The translations under genes were made by a program, and so were the position numbers. This document shows positions 19,313-27,763 of a stretch of 64,000 nt of DNA, one piece after another. The first letter of the stretch is position 1, and the number at the start of each line of letters is the position of its first letter. This DNA is from JALOAD01 sp023228995 [NCBI: Candidatus Muiribacterium halophilum] (GTDB lineage Bacteria; Muiribacteriota; Muiribacteriia; Muiribacteriales), in contig JALOAD010000007.1 of assembly GCA_023228995.1 (NCBI GenBank), positions 1 through 64,000 of the forward strand. The letters are read 5' to 3'. The notes under the pieces were generated by a model. That model worked only from the letters and a program-made list of their open reading frames with translations. It made no database searches and was not told the origin of the DNA.

Positions 19313-20341
19313 TTATTCTTTTATAAAATATTTTTCAGTAATATAAACACCATTTCCAAGAAGTATGAAGAAAATTATAACAAGATGTGCATAAGACTGT
19401 GGAGTCATACCCTTGCTAGCTTCGCCTTCATAATAATTAGTTGCAGCTTCAAATTCAGCAGCTCCTGCAAGACCTGCAAGAAGTCCTGAAAGCTGTTTTG
19501 AGGTAAGATATGGGAGAAATTCAGGAGCTGATACAGCAGTAACTCCAGAAAGTACTTTCACTCCAGTAGGACCATTACCATAAACTACCCACTCTTTAAT
19601 TCCCATATTCCCTGAGGAAATGGTAAAAACTGCTGAAAAATCTTTTAAGTTTTTAATATTTCTAGTAATAGGATAATCTAAAACAGATTTATTATTTAAA
19701 GTATCTGTTTTTACAGTTTCTTCAAAATCATTGACAATCCCTTGAATAACAACAAGACCTCCAACTTTATAACCAATATCAAGATAATCAACACCATATT
19801 TAATATCATCATAAATTGAATAAAGACCTTTTACATAGTATTTATCTTCATTATTCAAAATTGATTCTTCGCCCTGATTATTATCACGGATAAATATATA
19901 TTTATTACCTCTTTTTTCGATTTTTTCTTCAGCACCTGATCTTTTCTTTGATATAACATATACATTTTTCCCTTTAGACATAAGCTCAATTGCTTTTTCT
20001 CTAGGTATATATATTCTATCATGATTCAAAGCGCTTTCTATAAGTTTAGAGCCAAGTGGCCACAATGCCATAGTTACAACTTTAATATTATTATCAAAAC
20101 AATATTTCATAAAAGCAAGCGTCATTGGTTGCAACTCTGCCTGTGAACCTGGATCATAATCAGCTGACAATAAGACTGTATCATTAGATTTAAGTTCTTT
20201 AAGTACAGATGCAAAATCATCTGTCATAGGAGAAGGTTGAACAGGAAATCGCTGCCCTGTTATAGTAGGAAGTATTACAGCTATTGCCATAAATAAAAAT
20301 ATAATCCTTCTATCTAAAGTTTTTAGGAATTTTAATATCAT
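19313..20341 (-). CDS. Membrane-anchored alpha/beta domain protein of the cluster
   Basis: A 342-residue protein with a membrane helix at each end (about 13-30 and 317-335) and a soluble domain of about 280 residues between. The soluble part begins with an alpha/beta fold (NDTVLLSADYDPGS, NIKVVTMALWPLGS) that looks Rossmann-like, then a Gly-rich region with VVYGNGPTGVKVL. No catalytic motif was recognised. Its start overlaps the preceding gene by 4 bases. With anchors at both ends the soluble domain could face the periplasm. Function unknown. Confidence 0.68.
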   Translation of the reverse strand: MILKFLKTLDRRIIFLFMAIAVILPTITGQRFPVQPSPMTDDFASVLKELKSNDTVLLSADYDPGSQAELQPMTLAFMKYCFDNNIKVVTMALWPLGSKLIESALNHDRIYIPREKAIELMSKGKNVYVISKKRSGAEEKIEKRGNKYIFIRDNNQGEESILNNEDKYYVKGLYSIYDDIKYGVDYLDIGYKVGGLVVIQGIVNDFEETVKTDTLNNKSVLDYPITRNIKNLKDFSAVFTISSGNMGIKEWVVYGNGPTGVKVLSGVTAVSAPEFLPYLTSKQLSGLLAGLAGAAEFEAATNYYEGEASKGMTPQSYAHLVIIFFILLGNGVYITEKYFIKE

Positions 20342-20961
20342 TCTTCACCTCCAAGATAAGTCTTCTCAATTCCGAGAATAATCTTGAGAGAAACAGATAC
20401 AGCCCCAAGTGCTGCACCAATCATTATCGCAGATTGAGCTGAAGCTGCCGGATATGCCATTATCCAATTTGAAATTAAAGGTATTTTTCCCCATATCATA
20501 GCACCTACCGGAACTCTTCCAAGCATTACTATAAATGCTGCGACAAGAAGAAATGTTGCTTCTTTTGTTTTTGCTCTAAATGCTCTAAATGCAGCTGATG
20601 CAACATAAAAAGCAAGTAATGAAAACATAGTTGATGAAAGAGGTCTTAGCATATTTTCAAACATCCATGAATATGTTGCACTAGTATCGTCTACAAGCCC
20701 TGAAATTGTAATTGTTAAAAAACTTACAATTAAAACTAAACTGTAAATTGAATCTTTATTAAATCTTCTAAGTTTGTAAAAATTTACAAATAAAAGATTA
20801 AAAATACCAAGAAGTAATGCAAAAGCTGCAATAATACTTACCCAGTTTAAAATTCCCGCCTGAAATTTTTTGACTGATTCTATATCCTGATTAAGAAAGT
20901 AAAATACAATCATAATAACAGCAGAAACAAAAGTTATAAAAATTGGTATAGATCTTTTCAT
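20338..20961 (-). CDS. Polytopic membrane protein of the MutL-type cluster (2)
   Basis: A 207-residue protein with about six predicted membrane helices (near 5-22, 40-62, 73-90, 108-127, 135-152 and 170-195) and short loops. The last helices are rich in Ala and Gly (AYPAASAQSAIMIGAALGAV), as in helix-packing subunits. There is no recognised family motif. It lies 20 bases after the DUF6754-like gene and overlaps the following gene by 4 bases. Confidence 0.7.
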   Translation of the reverse strand: MKRSIPIFITFVSAVIMIVFYFLNQDIESVKKFQAGILNWVSIIAAFALLLGIFNLLFVNFYKLRRFNKDSIYSLVLIVSFLTITISGLVDDTSATYSWMFENMLRPLSSTMFSLLAFYVASAAFRAFRAKTKEATFLLVAAFIVMLGRVPVGAMIWGKIPLISNWIMAYPAASAQSAIMIGAALGAVSVSLKIILGIEKTYLGGEE

Positions 20962-20981
20962 ATTATATTTTCTCCTGTATT

Positions 20982-21899
20982 TTATTCACCTTTCATCCCG
21001 CTTTCCAGAACATTAAAGGTTTTTCCTAAAAGACCTTCTGAACTGTCATTTCCAGACGAAATATTCATATTGTAGACAATATTAAATAGTATTAATAGTA
21101 TCGTTACTACCATAATTGCTAATTTTCCCATATCCTGACCTTTAAGAGAACCCTTTGATCTTGGATCATCTGAAAGATATGCACCAGCTGCATAAAGTTC
21201 TTCACCAATAAGAGTATAATCACAAGCTGATATAAAAAATGGTATCTGTGAAGGTATTGCAGTTCCTGCAACCTGTATTGCTCCAACTGCATTTCCTGTT
21301 TCTGCAAGAAGCAAAGATTCAGCATAAAATCCACCAAGATAAAAATTGGCAGCAGGTTCTTCTCTAACCATATAACCGTTAACTCCAGCTACATAACCAA
21401 ACTGATCTGTTGTTAAATACTCGACCATATTTTCATTAAATGCATCTGGTCTTCCAGCAGCAAGATATGATTCTTTGACAACTTCCTGTGCTGTTGAAAA
21501 CACAAGAGGATCTCGATTTGGAACATAAAGATCTGTCTCATAACATGCTGTTTTTTTTGCAATATGTCCTAAAATTGAAATTGAAGCTAATGTCTGAAGA
21601 TCACTTATTTCCATGATTCCAGGAACATATAAAACTGGTTTTCCCATTTCAGTAGCTCTCCCGAGAGCATCATCAATAGCATTAAGACCTGCTATTTTTC
21701 TAATGAAAATATACTGTCCTTTTTTTGCTATCTGAATACAATACAAAATCAGACCGCAAAGTATAATAAGACCTAAAAGAACTGGGATTCTTGAAACTTG
21801 AAAAAAAGAATTGCTAATTTGTTCTTCTGCTTCAGTCGCAAAAGCCGAAGAATAAAACCTTAATTGAAACAAAGAAAATAATAATACTTTCTGCTTCAT
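20982..21899 (-). CDS. DUF6754-like membrane protein, first gene of the MutL-type cluster
   Basis: A protein of 305 residues starting at ATG 21899; this start is chosen because GAGGGGTG lies just upstream, while a GTG at 21905 lies inside that site. It has an N-terminal signal-like segment, a membrane helix near 33-55, a large soluble region with motifs VLYVPGIMEISDLQTLASI, AAGRPDAF and DQFGYVAGVNGYM, and a C-terminal helix near 270-290. This matches my memory of DUF6754 proteins, whose function is unknown. It heads an eight-gene run to the barrel-sandwich gene and has its own promoter. Confidence 0.62.
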   Translation of the reverse strand: MKQKVLLFSLFQLRFYSSAFATEAEEQISNSFFQVSRIPVLLGLIILCGLILYCIQIAKKGQYIFIRKIAGLNAIDDALGRATEMGKPVLYVPGIMEISDLQTLASISILGHIAKKTACYETDLYVPNRDPLVFSTAQEVVKESYLAAGRPDAFNENMVEYLTTDQFGYVAGVNGYMVREEPAANFYLGGFYAESLLLAETGNAVGAIQVAGTAIPSQIPFFISACDYTLIGEELYAAGAYLSDDPRSKGSLKGQDMGKLAIMVVTILLILFNIVYNMNISSGNDSSEGLLGKTFNVLESGMKGE

Positions 21900-21935
21900 A
21901 CTCACCCCTCTTATTATTTTTTATATATGCGAAAA

Positions 21936-21964
21936 AATATATCAGATTTATCGGAAAATCACAA
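21936..21964 (-). promoter_or_regulatory. Promoter of the MutL-type cluster
   Basis: Read on the minus strand: TTGTGA (21964-21959), 17-base spacer, TATATT (21941-21936). The expected start of transcription is about 30 bases before the ATG at 21899. No other strong promoter was seen between here and ribD, so the cluster and the rib genes may share it. Confidence 0.5.
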
Positions 21965-22029
21965 ATTCAATTTAGCTTAAACAAGCTTTGCAACCAATTG
22001 TTTTATATATTTTCAGCACTTTCTGTCAA

Positions 22030-22058
22030 TTGACTGATTTATACTTTAAATATATAAT
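22030..22058 (+). promoter_or_regulatory. Promoter predicting a leaderless mRNA for the DUF1232 gene
   Basis: TTGACT (22030-22035), 17-base spacer, TATAAT (22053-22058). The ATG at 22065 is seven bases after the last base of the -10 box, so transcription should begin on the start codon itself. No Shine-Dalgarno is present. Confidence 0.65.
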
Positions 22059-22064
22059 GTTTTT

Positions 22065-22376
22065 ATGGCAGATAAAGAATTTATTGTAAATAGCAAAAAA
22101 GATTATATTGAAACAATAATTCCTTTAAAAAATATTTTCTCAAGAACATTTATAATGTCTTTAATTCTAATATATATATTATCACCTGTTGATTTTATAC
22201 CTGATGTATTTATTCCTTATGGATTTCTTGATGATTTAGTAAGTCTTTTTTTTCTTTTTAAAATTGGATTGAAAACTTGGCGTGAAAACAAAAGAGTTTT
22301 TTTTAAAATTTTTTTATTTCTTTTTTTATTAACAATTTTTTTAATAATAACAATTTTATATTTTTTCATGAATTAA
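22065..22376 (+). CDS. DUF1232 (YkvA-like) membrane protein
   Basis: A 103-residue protein with the DUF1232 core YILSPVDFIPDVFIPYGFLDDL, given here in part as SPVDFIPDV and GFLDD, between two membrane helices (about 28-46 and 80-102). Family members are small membrane proteins of unknown function. It is divergent from the MutL-type cluster and its start appears leaderless. The gene is followed by a 250-bp structured repeat. Confidence 0.8.
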   Translation: MADKEFIVNSKKDYIETIIPLKNIFSRTFIMSLILIYILSPVDFIPDVFIPYGFLDDLVSLFFLFKIGLKTWRENKRVFFKIFLFLFLLTIFLIITILYFFMN

Positions 22377-22410
22377 TTATTTAAATAAAATATATAAAAA
22401 AACTAAAGTA

Positions 22411-22662
22411 AAATCAGTGAAGCTGTGACGGATAGAGCGTGACATGTCATTTTATGACATTAGTGACAAAAAAGCTGTCATCCCGGTACTATTCTGAGCC
22501 GGGATCTGTATTAAAAGCAGTATGAAAGCGTATGAGAACGGGTATGTGAAAGCGTATGAGAACGGTATGTGAAAGTGTATGAAACTGGTATAAAAACAGT
22601 GTTTTTTTCAACTAACAAATTTATCATAAAATGATAAAATTGTGCTAACTGTATTAACTATT
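22411..22662 (+). repeat. 250-bp structured repeat, copy 1 (inverted relative to copy 2)
   Basis: This sequence recurs as its reverse complement at 27841-28090 with about seven differences by eye. It contains hairpins (TGTCATTTTATGACA; TCCCGG...CCGGGA; a palindrome around TTTATCATAAAATGATAAA) and an array of GTAT cores starting at 22508, 22520, 22530, 22542, 22554, 22565, 22577 and 22588 (spacings 10-12). No open reading frame or transposase is present; the 331 bases between DUF1232 and truA hold nothing else recognised. Confidence 0.9.
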
Positions 22663-22707
22663 CGCAGGTTTTTAAGCTTAAAGGATTGTGGATTAAGGAG
22701 TATTCTT

Positions 22708-23505
22708 TTGAAACATTATGCATTTAAAATAAGTTATAATGGTCGATTTTTTCACGGTTCACAAGTGCAAAAAAATGTTTCTACTGTTCAAGAAAAACTT
22801 GAAGAAGCACTTTCTTATATGACTTCATCTCAAATTAAAACTTATTTTGCTTCAAGAACAGATTCAGGGGTTCATGCTTATGGTAACTATGTAAACATTT
22901 CAACCGATATACCTGTTCCGCCTGAAAGATTTTATGACTTAAATAGAAAGATGAAATATATTAATATTGAAAAAGTTTTTGAAGTTGATGAGAATTTTTC
23001 TGCAAGATATTCAAATTATGGTAAAACTTATATGTATATAATTGATAATTCTCCCTCAAAAAACCCATTGGAATCTGATTTTTGTTGGCATATTGATAAA
23101 AAACTTGATATTGATGAAATGAAAAAAGCTTGTAAATATTTTGTTGGAGAACACGATTTTGTAGCTTTTGGAAGAAAAAAATTTAAAGAAGAAAATACAA
23201 TTAAAAAAATAACTAGATGCCGATTGGTCACCGGTTCAAACAAAATATACTTTTTCATCACAGGAAATGGTTTTCTTTACAATATGATAAGGATTATGAT
23301 ACACTCACTTCACGCAGTTGGAAGAAATAAAATATCTTCCAATAGAATTAAAGATATGTTAGAATGTGGCAACAAATATAATATACTTGGTAAAGCCCAA
23401 CCCGGTGGTCTTTATTTAGTGAATATCTATTATAACAAAGAAATGAACCTTATCAGGAGGAAAGATGAACAACAAAACATTTCTTCTAAAAAAAGAAGAA
23501 GTTAA
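22708..23505 (+). CDS. truA: tRNA pseudouridine(38-40) synthase TruA
   Basis: A 265-residue enzyme converting U38-U40 of tRNA anticodon arms to pseudouridine. It shows the family start (YAFKISYNGRFFHGSQ), the catalytic Asp in SRTDSGVHA, and the C-terminal GNGFLYNMIRIM motif. I set the start at TTG 22708 because AAGGAG lies seven bases upstream and family N termini begin here; 22 further codons upstream run into the repeat and are not expected to be translated. The end overlaps rplM by 41 bases. Confidence 0.93.
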   Translation: MKHYAFKISYNGRFFHGSQVQKNVSTVQEKLEEALSYMTSSQIKTYFASRTDSGVHAYGNYVNISTDIPVPPERFYDLNRKMKYINIEKVFEVDENFSARYSNYGKTYMYIIDNSPSKNPLESDFCWHIDKKLDIDEMKKACKYFVGEHDFVAFGRKKFKEENTIKKITRCRLVTGSNKIYFFITGNGFLYNMIRIMIHSLHAVGRNKISSNRIKDMLECGNKYNILGKAQPGGLYLVNIYYNKEMNLIRRKDEQQNISSKKRRS

Positions 23506-23899
23506 AAGAAAATGGCATATTGTTGATGCTCAAGACAAGACTTTAGGAAGACTTTCTCAGAGTATTGCAAGAGTACTTATTGGAAAACATAAAGTAACTT
23601 ATACACCACATACAGATGATGGCGATTTTGTAATTGTTCTTAATGCTGACAAAATAACTTTAACAGGTAATAAAGTATTACAAAAAGAATATTTTACTCA
23701 TTCAATGTATCCAGGTGGTTGCAAAATAGTACCTTTTAAAACTATGCTTGAAAAACAACCTGACAGAATTGTTAGACATGCTGTTTCAGGAATGCTTCCA
23801 AAAAATAAATTAAGAAAACATAGATTGACAAGATTAAAGGTTTATACTGGTGTTGAACACGGACATCAGGCTCAAAAACCTGAAAATCTTGAAATATAA
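23465..23899 (+). CDS. rplM: 50S ribosomal protein L13
   Basis: A 144-residue L13, an early-assembling 23S rRNA-binding protein. Family motifs include WHIVDAQDKTLGRLS, GKHKVTYTPH and the C-terminal RLKVYTGVEHGHQAQKP. AGGAGG sits four bases before the ATG. It overlaps the end of truA by 41 bases and is followed by rpsI after 13 bases, the common truA-rplM-rpsI arrangement. Confidence 0.98.
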   Translation: MNNKTFLLKKEEVKRKWHIVDAQDKTLGRLSQSIARVLIGKHKVTYTPHTDDGDFVIVLNADKITLTGNKVLQKEYFTHSMYPGGCKIVPFKTMLEKQPDRIVRHAVSGMLPKNKLRKHRLTRLKVYTGVEHGHQAQKPENLEI

Positions 23900-23912
23900 G
23901 GAGGACTATTTT

Positions 23913-24305
23913 ATGGCAACATCTATTGCATTAGGTACTGGAAGAAGAAAGACCTCCGCTGCAAGAGTTAGATTAATTAGAGGAACTGGTAAAATTGAAG
24001 TCAATGGTAAAGATTTTGTTGATTATTTCCCTAGAGAAATAGTTAGAAGAATGATTGTTGAACCTTTGAAACTTATAAATAGTACCTCTGTTTATGATAT
24101 CTTTGTAAATGTTAATGGTGGCGGAATTTCAGGTCAGGCTGGAGCAGTCAGACATGGTATTTCAAGAGCTTTATGCGAAATGGATATTTCTTTCAGAGGA
24201 ACTCTTAAAAAAGCAGGAATGCTTACTAGAGATTCAAGAATGGTTGAAAGAAAAAAACCTGGACAGCCAAAAGCAAGAAAAAAATTCCAATTTTCAAAAA
24301 GATAA
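23913..24305 (+). CDS. rpsI: 30S ribosomal protein S9
   Basis: A 130-residue S9 of the small subunit. It has the family core GTGRRKTSAARVRL, NGGGISGQAGAVRHGISRAL and the invariant C-terminal tail ending FQFSKR, whose Lys-Arg reaches the P-site tRNA. The start is ATG 23913, preceded by AAGGAGG eight bases upstream; an upstream ATG in the same frame lies inside rplM. A terminator follows at 24338. Confidence 0.98.
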   Translation: MATSIALGTGRRKTSAARVRLIRGTGKIEVNGKDFVDYFPREIVRRMIVEPLKLINSTSVYDIFVNVNGGGISGQAGAVRHGISRALCEMDISFRGTLKKAGMLTRDSRMVERKKPGQPKARKKFQFSKR

Positions 24306-24337
24306 TCTCTACGATAATATCTACAAAATTTTATATA

Positions 24338-24367
24338 AAAAAAGCCCTCAGTCGAGGGTTTTTTTTA
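24338..24367. terminator. Bidirectional terminator after rpsI
   Basis: Stem CCCTC (24345-24349) and GAGGG (24354-24358), extended by A-T pairs, with an A-run before and a T-run after. It can stop rpsI transcripts on the plus strand and leuS transcripts on the minus strand. Confidence 0.85.
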
Positions 24368-24462
24368 TTTTAAGTTTACAAATCGAACATTTTTGTTTAA
24401 AACAAGTTTAAAGTTTTTCCCACTTCACCATTTCACTCTTTCGCTTGCTTCTCGTCTTACTA

Positions 24463-26961
24463 TTATTTAACCACCAAATTTACAAGTTTGTTTTTAACAT
24501 ATATTTCTTTTAAAATAGTTTTTCCTTCTATATGTCTTATTGTTCCTTCACTTCTTTTTACATAAGCTTTAACTTGTTCTTCACTTGTTCCATGATCTAC
24601 CATTACTTTATCTCTTAATTTTCCATTTATCATAACAACTATTTCTAATTGAGCTTCTTTACAATATTCTTCGTTATATTCTGGCCATTCTGAATTAAAA
24701 ACTGAATCTTTAAAACCTAATTCTTTATATAATTCTTCACTTATATGCGGAATAAACGGAGCCATCATTTTAACCATTTTTAAAAGAGTTTCTCTTATTA
24801 CAAATATATCACCTTTATCTGGTGATTTTAATTTACTTATATAAGGATTGAATAAATTAAAAAACTCCATATAAGAAGATACAGCAGTATTAAACTGATG
24901 TTTTTCTCCAATATCTGTATTTGCCTTTTTTATTGTTTGATGAAGTTTTCTGTATACTGCACAAGCTTTATTATTTAAATCTGCAAATTCGACTTTATCA
25001 CAATTATTTTTATAATATTTTATTCCAGTTTCATATATAGAATATACTTTCTTTACAAATCTAAAACATCCCTGTATTCCGTCATCAGACCATTCAATAT
25101 CTTTTTCCGGTGGTGCTGCAAATAATATAAATAATCTTGTTGTATCTGCTCCATATTTTTCAATAGTATCTAAAGGATTTACAACATTACCTTTTGATTT
25201 ACTCATTTTGAACCCATTCAAATTCACCATTCCTTGTGCAATAAGCTGTTTAAATGGTTCGTCTTCATTTACAATATCTAAATCTTTTAAAACTTTTGCA
25301 AAAAATCTTGAATAAAGAAGGTGAAGTATTGCATGTTCTATACCACCAATATATTTATCAACAGCATGCCAATAGGAAACTTTATCCTTATCTATAGCCT
25401 TTGTAATATCTTGACCTGTAGGATATCTAAAATAATACCATGATGAACATATAAATGTATCCATAGTATCTGTTTCACGCCTTGCATTTTCTCCACATTC
25501 AGGACATTTGCAATTAACAAATTCTTCACATGATGCAAGTGGAGATTTACCTTTAGCCTGAAGATTAACTTTTGATACATCAGGAAGTTTTACTGGTAAA
25601 TTTTCGTCTTTTTCTGGGACAATACCGCATTTTGAACAGTATACAATAGGAATTGGTGCTCCCCAGTATCTCTGCCTTGAAATAAGCCAATCTCTTAGTC
25701 TAAAATTTTCACATTCACCACCAAAATAATTTTGAGCAGCTTTTTTAGCAATTGCTTTAATACCCTCTTCCGATGTCATTTCTGAAAACTCACCTGATTC
25801 AACCATTATTCCTTTATCTGTATAAGCTTCATTCATTTCTTCTAACTTAATATTTTTTTCTTTATTCTGTATAACTATTTTTATTGCAAGATTATATTTT
25901 TTGGCAAATTCAAAATCTCTCTGATCATGTGCTGGAACAGCCATTACAGCTCCTGTTCCATAATCTGATATTACATAATTACCAATAAGAATAGGAATTT
26001 TTTCCCCATTCAATGGATTAATAGAATTTATACCAAGAGCTATACCTTTTTTTTCAAGTTCATCTGACATTCTTGATCTTTCATCAGTCATTAATGTTTC
26101 ATCAATAAAATTCTGCACTTTTTCTTTATCTTTTACATTAATCATAAGTTTGGATACAAGTTCGTGATCTGGGGCAAGCACAATATATGTAACTCCAAAA
26201 ACAGTATCTACTCTTGTTGTAAAAACTTTTATTATTTCATCACTTTCTTCAACTTTAAAATCGATTTCAACTCCAGTAGATTTTCCAATCCAGTTTGACT
26301 GCATTGTTTTAACTCTATCTGGCCAGCCAGGAAGATTATCAAGATCTTCTAATAGTCTATCAGCATAATCTGTAATTTTAAAAAACCATTGTTCAAGATC
26401 TTTTTTTCTTACATCTGAATCACAATACTCACATTGACCATCTTTAACCTGCTCATTTGCAAGAACTGTTTCGCATTTGTCACACCAATTAACTTTAGAT
26501 GTTTTTTTATAAGCTAATTTATTTTTAAAAAACTGAATAAATAACCATTGAGTCCATTTATAATAATCAGGAAGACATGTAGTAACTTCTCTTGACCAAT
26601 CATAAACAAAACCAAGTTTTCGCATCTGTTCTTTCATCTGACTTATATTTTTTAAAGTCCAACTATCAGGAGCTGTACCTCGTTTTTTTGCAGCATTTTC
26701 AGCAGGAAGACCAAATGAATCCCAACCCATAGGAGAAAGAACATTATAGCCTTTCATATTATAATATCTAGCTAGAAGATCTCCTATAGAATAAACTCGA
26801 GTATGTCCCATATGAAGACCATCTCCAGAAGGATACGGAAACTGAGTAAGAACATACATCTTTTCTTTATCTTTATCTTCTTTTACATATAAAAATTTAT
26901 TCTCTTCCCAATTATCCTGCCATTTTTTTTCTATAATATTAAAATTATACTCTTTTTCCAT
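24463..26961 (-). CDS. leuS: Leucyl-tRNA synthetase
   Basis: An 832-residue class I synthetase charging tRNA-Leu. The HMGH form of the HIGH motif is at residues 50-53, preceded by FPYPSGDGL; the KMSKSKGNVVNP motif is in the second half; the CP1 editing domain and zinc-like Cys pairs (WCDKCETV, QCEYCDSD) lie between. The bacterial-type C-terminal anticodon-binding and small tail domains are present. It has its own upstream region; no T-box leader was recognised in the 250 bases before it. AAGGAGA lies upstream of the ATG. Confidence 0.98.
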   Translation of the reverse strand: MEKEYNFNIIEKKWQDNWEENKFLYVKEDKDKEKMYVLTQFPYPSGDGLHMGHTRVYSIGDLLARYYNMKGYNVLSPMGWDSFGLPAENAAKKRGTAPDSWTLKNISQMKEQMRKLGFVYDWSREVTTCLPDYYKWTQWLFIQFFKNKLAYKKTSKVNWCDKCETVLANEQVKDGQCEYCDSDVRKKDLEQWFFKITDYADRLLEDLDNLPGWPDRVKTMQSNWIGKSTGVEIDFKVEESDEIIKVFTTRVDTVFGVTYIVLAPDHELVSKLMINVKDKEKVQNFIDETLMTDERSRMSDELEKKGIALGINSINPLNGEKIPILIGNYVISDYGTGAVMAVPAHDQRDFEFAKKYNLAIKIVIQNKEKNIKLEEMNEAYTDKGIMVESGEFSEMTSEEGIKAIAKKAAQNYFGGECENFRLRDWLISRQRYWGAPIPIVYCSKCGIVPEKDENLPVKLPDVSKVNLQAKGKSPLASCEEFVNCKCPECGENARRETDTMDTFICSSWYYFRYPTGQDITKAIDKDKVSYWHAVDKYIGGIEHAILHLLYSRFFAKVLKDLDIVNEDEPFKQLIAQGMVNLNGFKMSKSKGNVVNPLDTIEKYGADTTRLFILFAAPPEKDIEWSDDGIQGCFRFVKKVYSIYETGIKYYKNNCDKVEFADLNNKACAVYRKLHQTIKKANTDIGEKHQFNTAVSSYMEFFNLFNPYISKLKSPDKGDIFVIRETLLKMVKMMAPFIPHISEELYKELGFKDSVFNSEWPEYNEEYCKEAQLEIVVMINGKLRDKVMVDHGTSEEQVKAYVKRSEGTIRHIEGKTILKEIYVKNKLVNLVVK

Positions 26962-27090
26962 ATCAAATCTCCTTAAATCTTATACTGTTTGATTTTATCG
27001 TTAAATAGTACAAATAGTCTTAATCAAAGTCAATTAACATAACTTTAGTTATTTTACAACTAAAGTTGATGATTAGCAGTATAAAACCAT

Positions 27091-27137
27091 AATTAGCAAC
27101 TTGTTTCGCTAATTGTGACTTTAGTTGCACTAATTGC
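27091..27137. repeat. CTAAT-type hairpin repeat, locus 2
   Basis: A stretch with AATTAGC, GCTAATTGTGACTTTAG and CACTAATTGC that resembles sequence at about 330-400, 44479-44566 and 48797-48850. It lies in the leader region upstream of leuS. The relation is by eye and the copies are divergent. Confidence 0.4.
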
Positions 27138-27208
27138 TTTCCTCTACTTCACTATTTCACACAAAATTGTTACCTGAACATTTTGATTAACCATTTCGCC
27201 CGTTTTTT

Positions 27209-27763
27209 TTAATATTTATCTAAAATTCTTCTCCAAACTGAATCTGGAGCTTTAACAACATTATAATTAATGTAATTTATTGCACTTTCTTCATCAAGAT
27301 ATAAAGTATTTTGACCAATTTTTTCGCATTCAAGCTCACCATAACTCATATCTTCTTCAGGATTTTCAGAAACATCCATTAATTCACCCATAAGACCCTC
27401 ATCTGAAAGAAAAAGTTCAACAGCAAGCTTTTTTCTAGCTTTTAATTCATTATTACTAATTATGGTGTTTTTAATATCTTCAATTTTAAAATCTTTAAAA
27501 TTTATCAAATTATCTTTTATAAATAATGATAAAGAAAAAACTCTTTCATCCTTGAGCTTTATTAAAATAATAAGTTCTTCAATGTCACTTTTTTCATTAA
27601 TAATATTAACAAAATAATGAGTTTCAGGAAAATCACCCGGATAAAAAGAAACAATAGTATCACTGGAAGCCTCAACAACTTTAATTTGTTCTTCTGATGA
27701 ACAAATAATTTTTAATAAAAAATAATTTTCTTTCCTATTTTTTCTCAAAACAAAACTTATCAT
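27209..27763 (-). CDS. Hypothetical protein
   Basis: A 184-residue acidic protein with no signal peptide, membrane helix, or recognised motif. The first 100 residues look beta-rich (alternating hydrophobics, EELIILIKLKDERVFSLSLFI), the rest helical with an acidic stretch (DVSENPEEDMSYGELECE). It has codon use like its neighbours and a GGGGG-containing site before the ATG. It lies upstream of leuS, with a 247-base gap, and is bounded on its other side by repeat copy 2. I cannot propose a function. Confidence 0.7.
   Translation of the reverse strand: MISFVLRKNRKENYFLLKIICSSEEQIKVVEASSDTIVSFYPGDFPETHYFVNIINEKSDIEELIILIKLKDERVFSLSLFIKDNLINFKDFKIEDIKNTIISNNELKARKKLAVELFLSDEGLMGELMDVSENPEEDMSYGELECEKIGQNTLYLDEESAINYINYNVVKAPDSVWRRILDKY

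Noticed and set aside
22508-22591. CRISPR array
   Set aside because: Units are about 11 or 22 bp in direct succession with no unique spacers, and no cas gene is present.
26962-27208. T-box leader before leuS
   Set aside because: No T-box sequence, specifier loop or antiterminator could be seen; the stretch holds CTAAT-type repeats.
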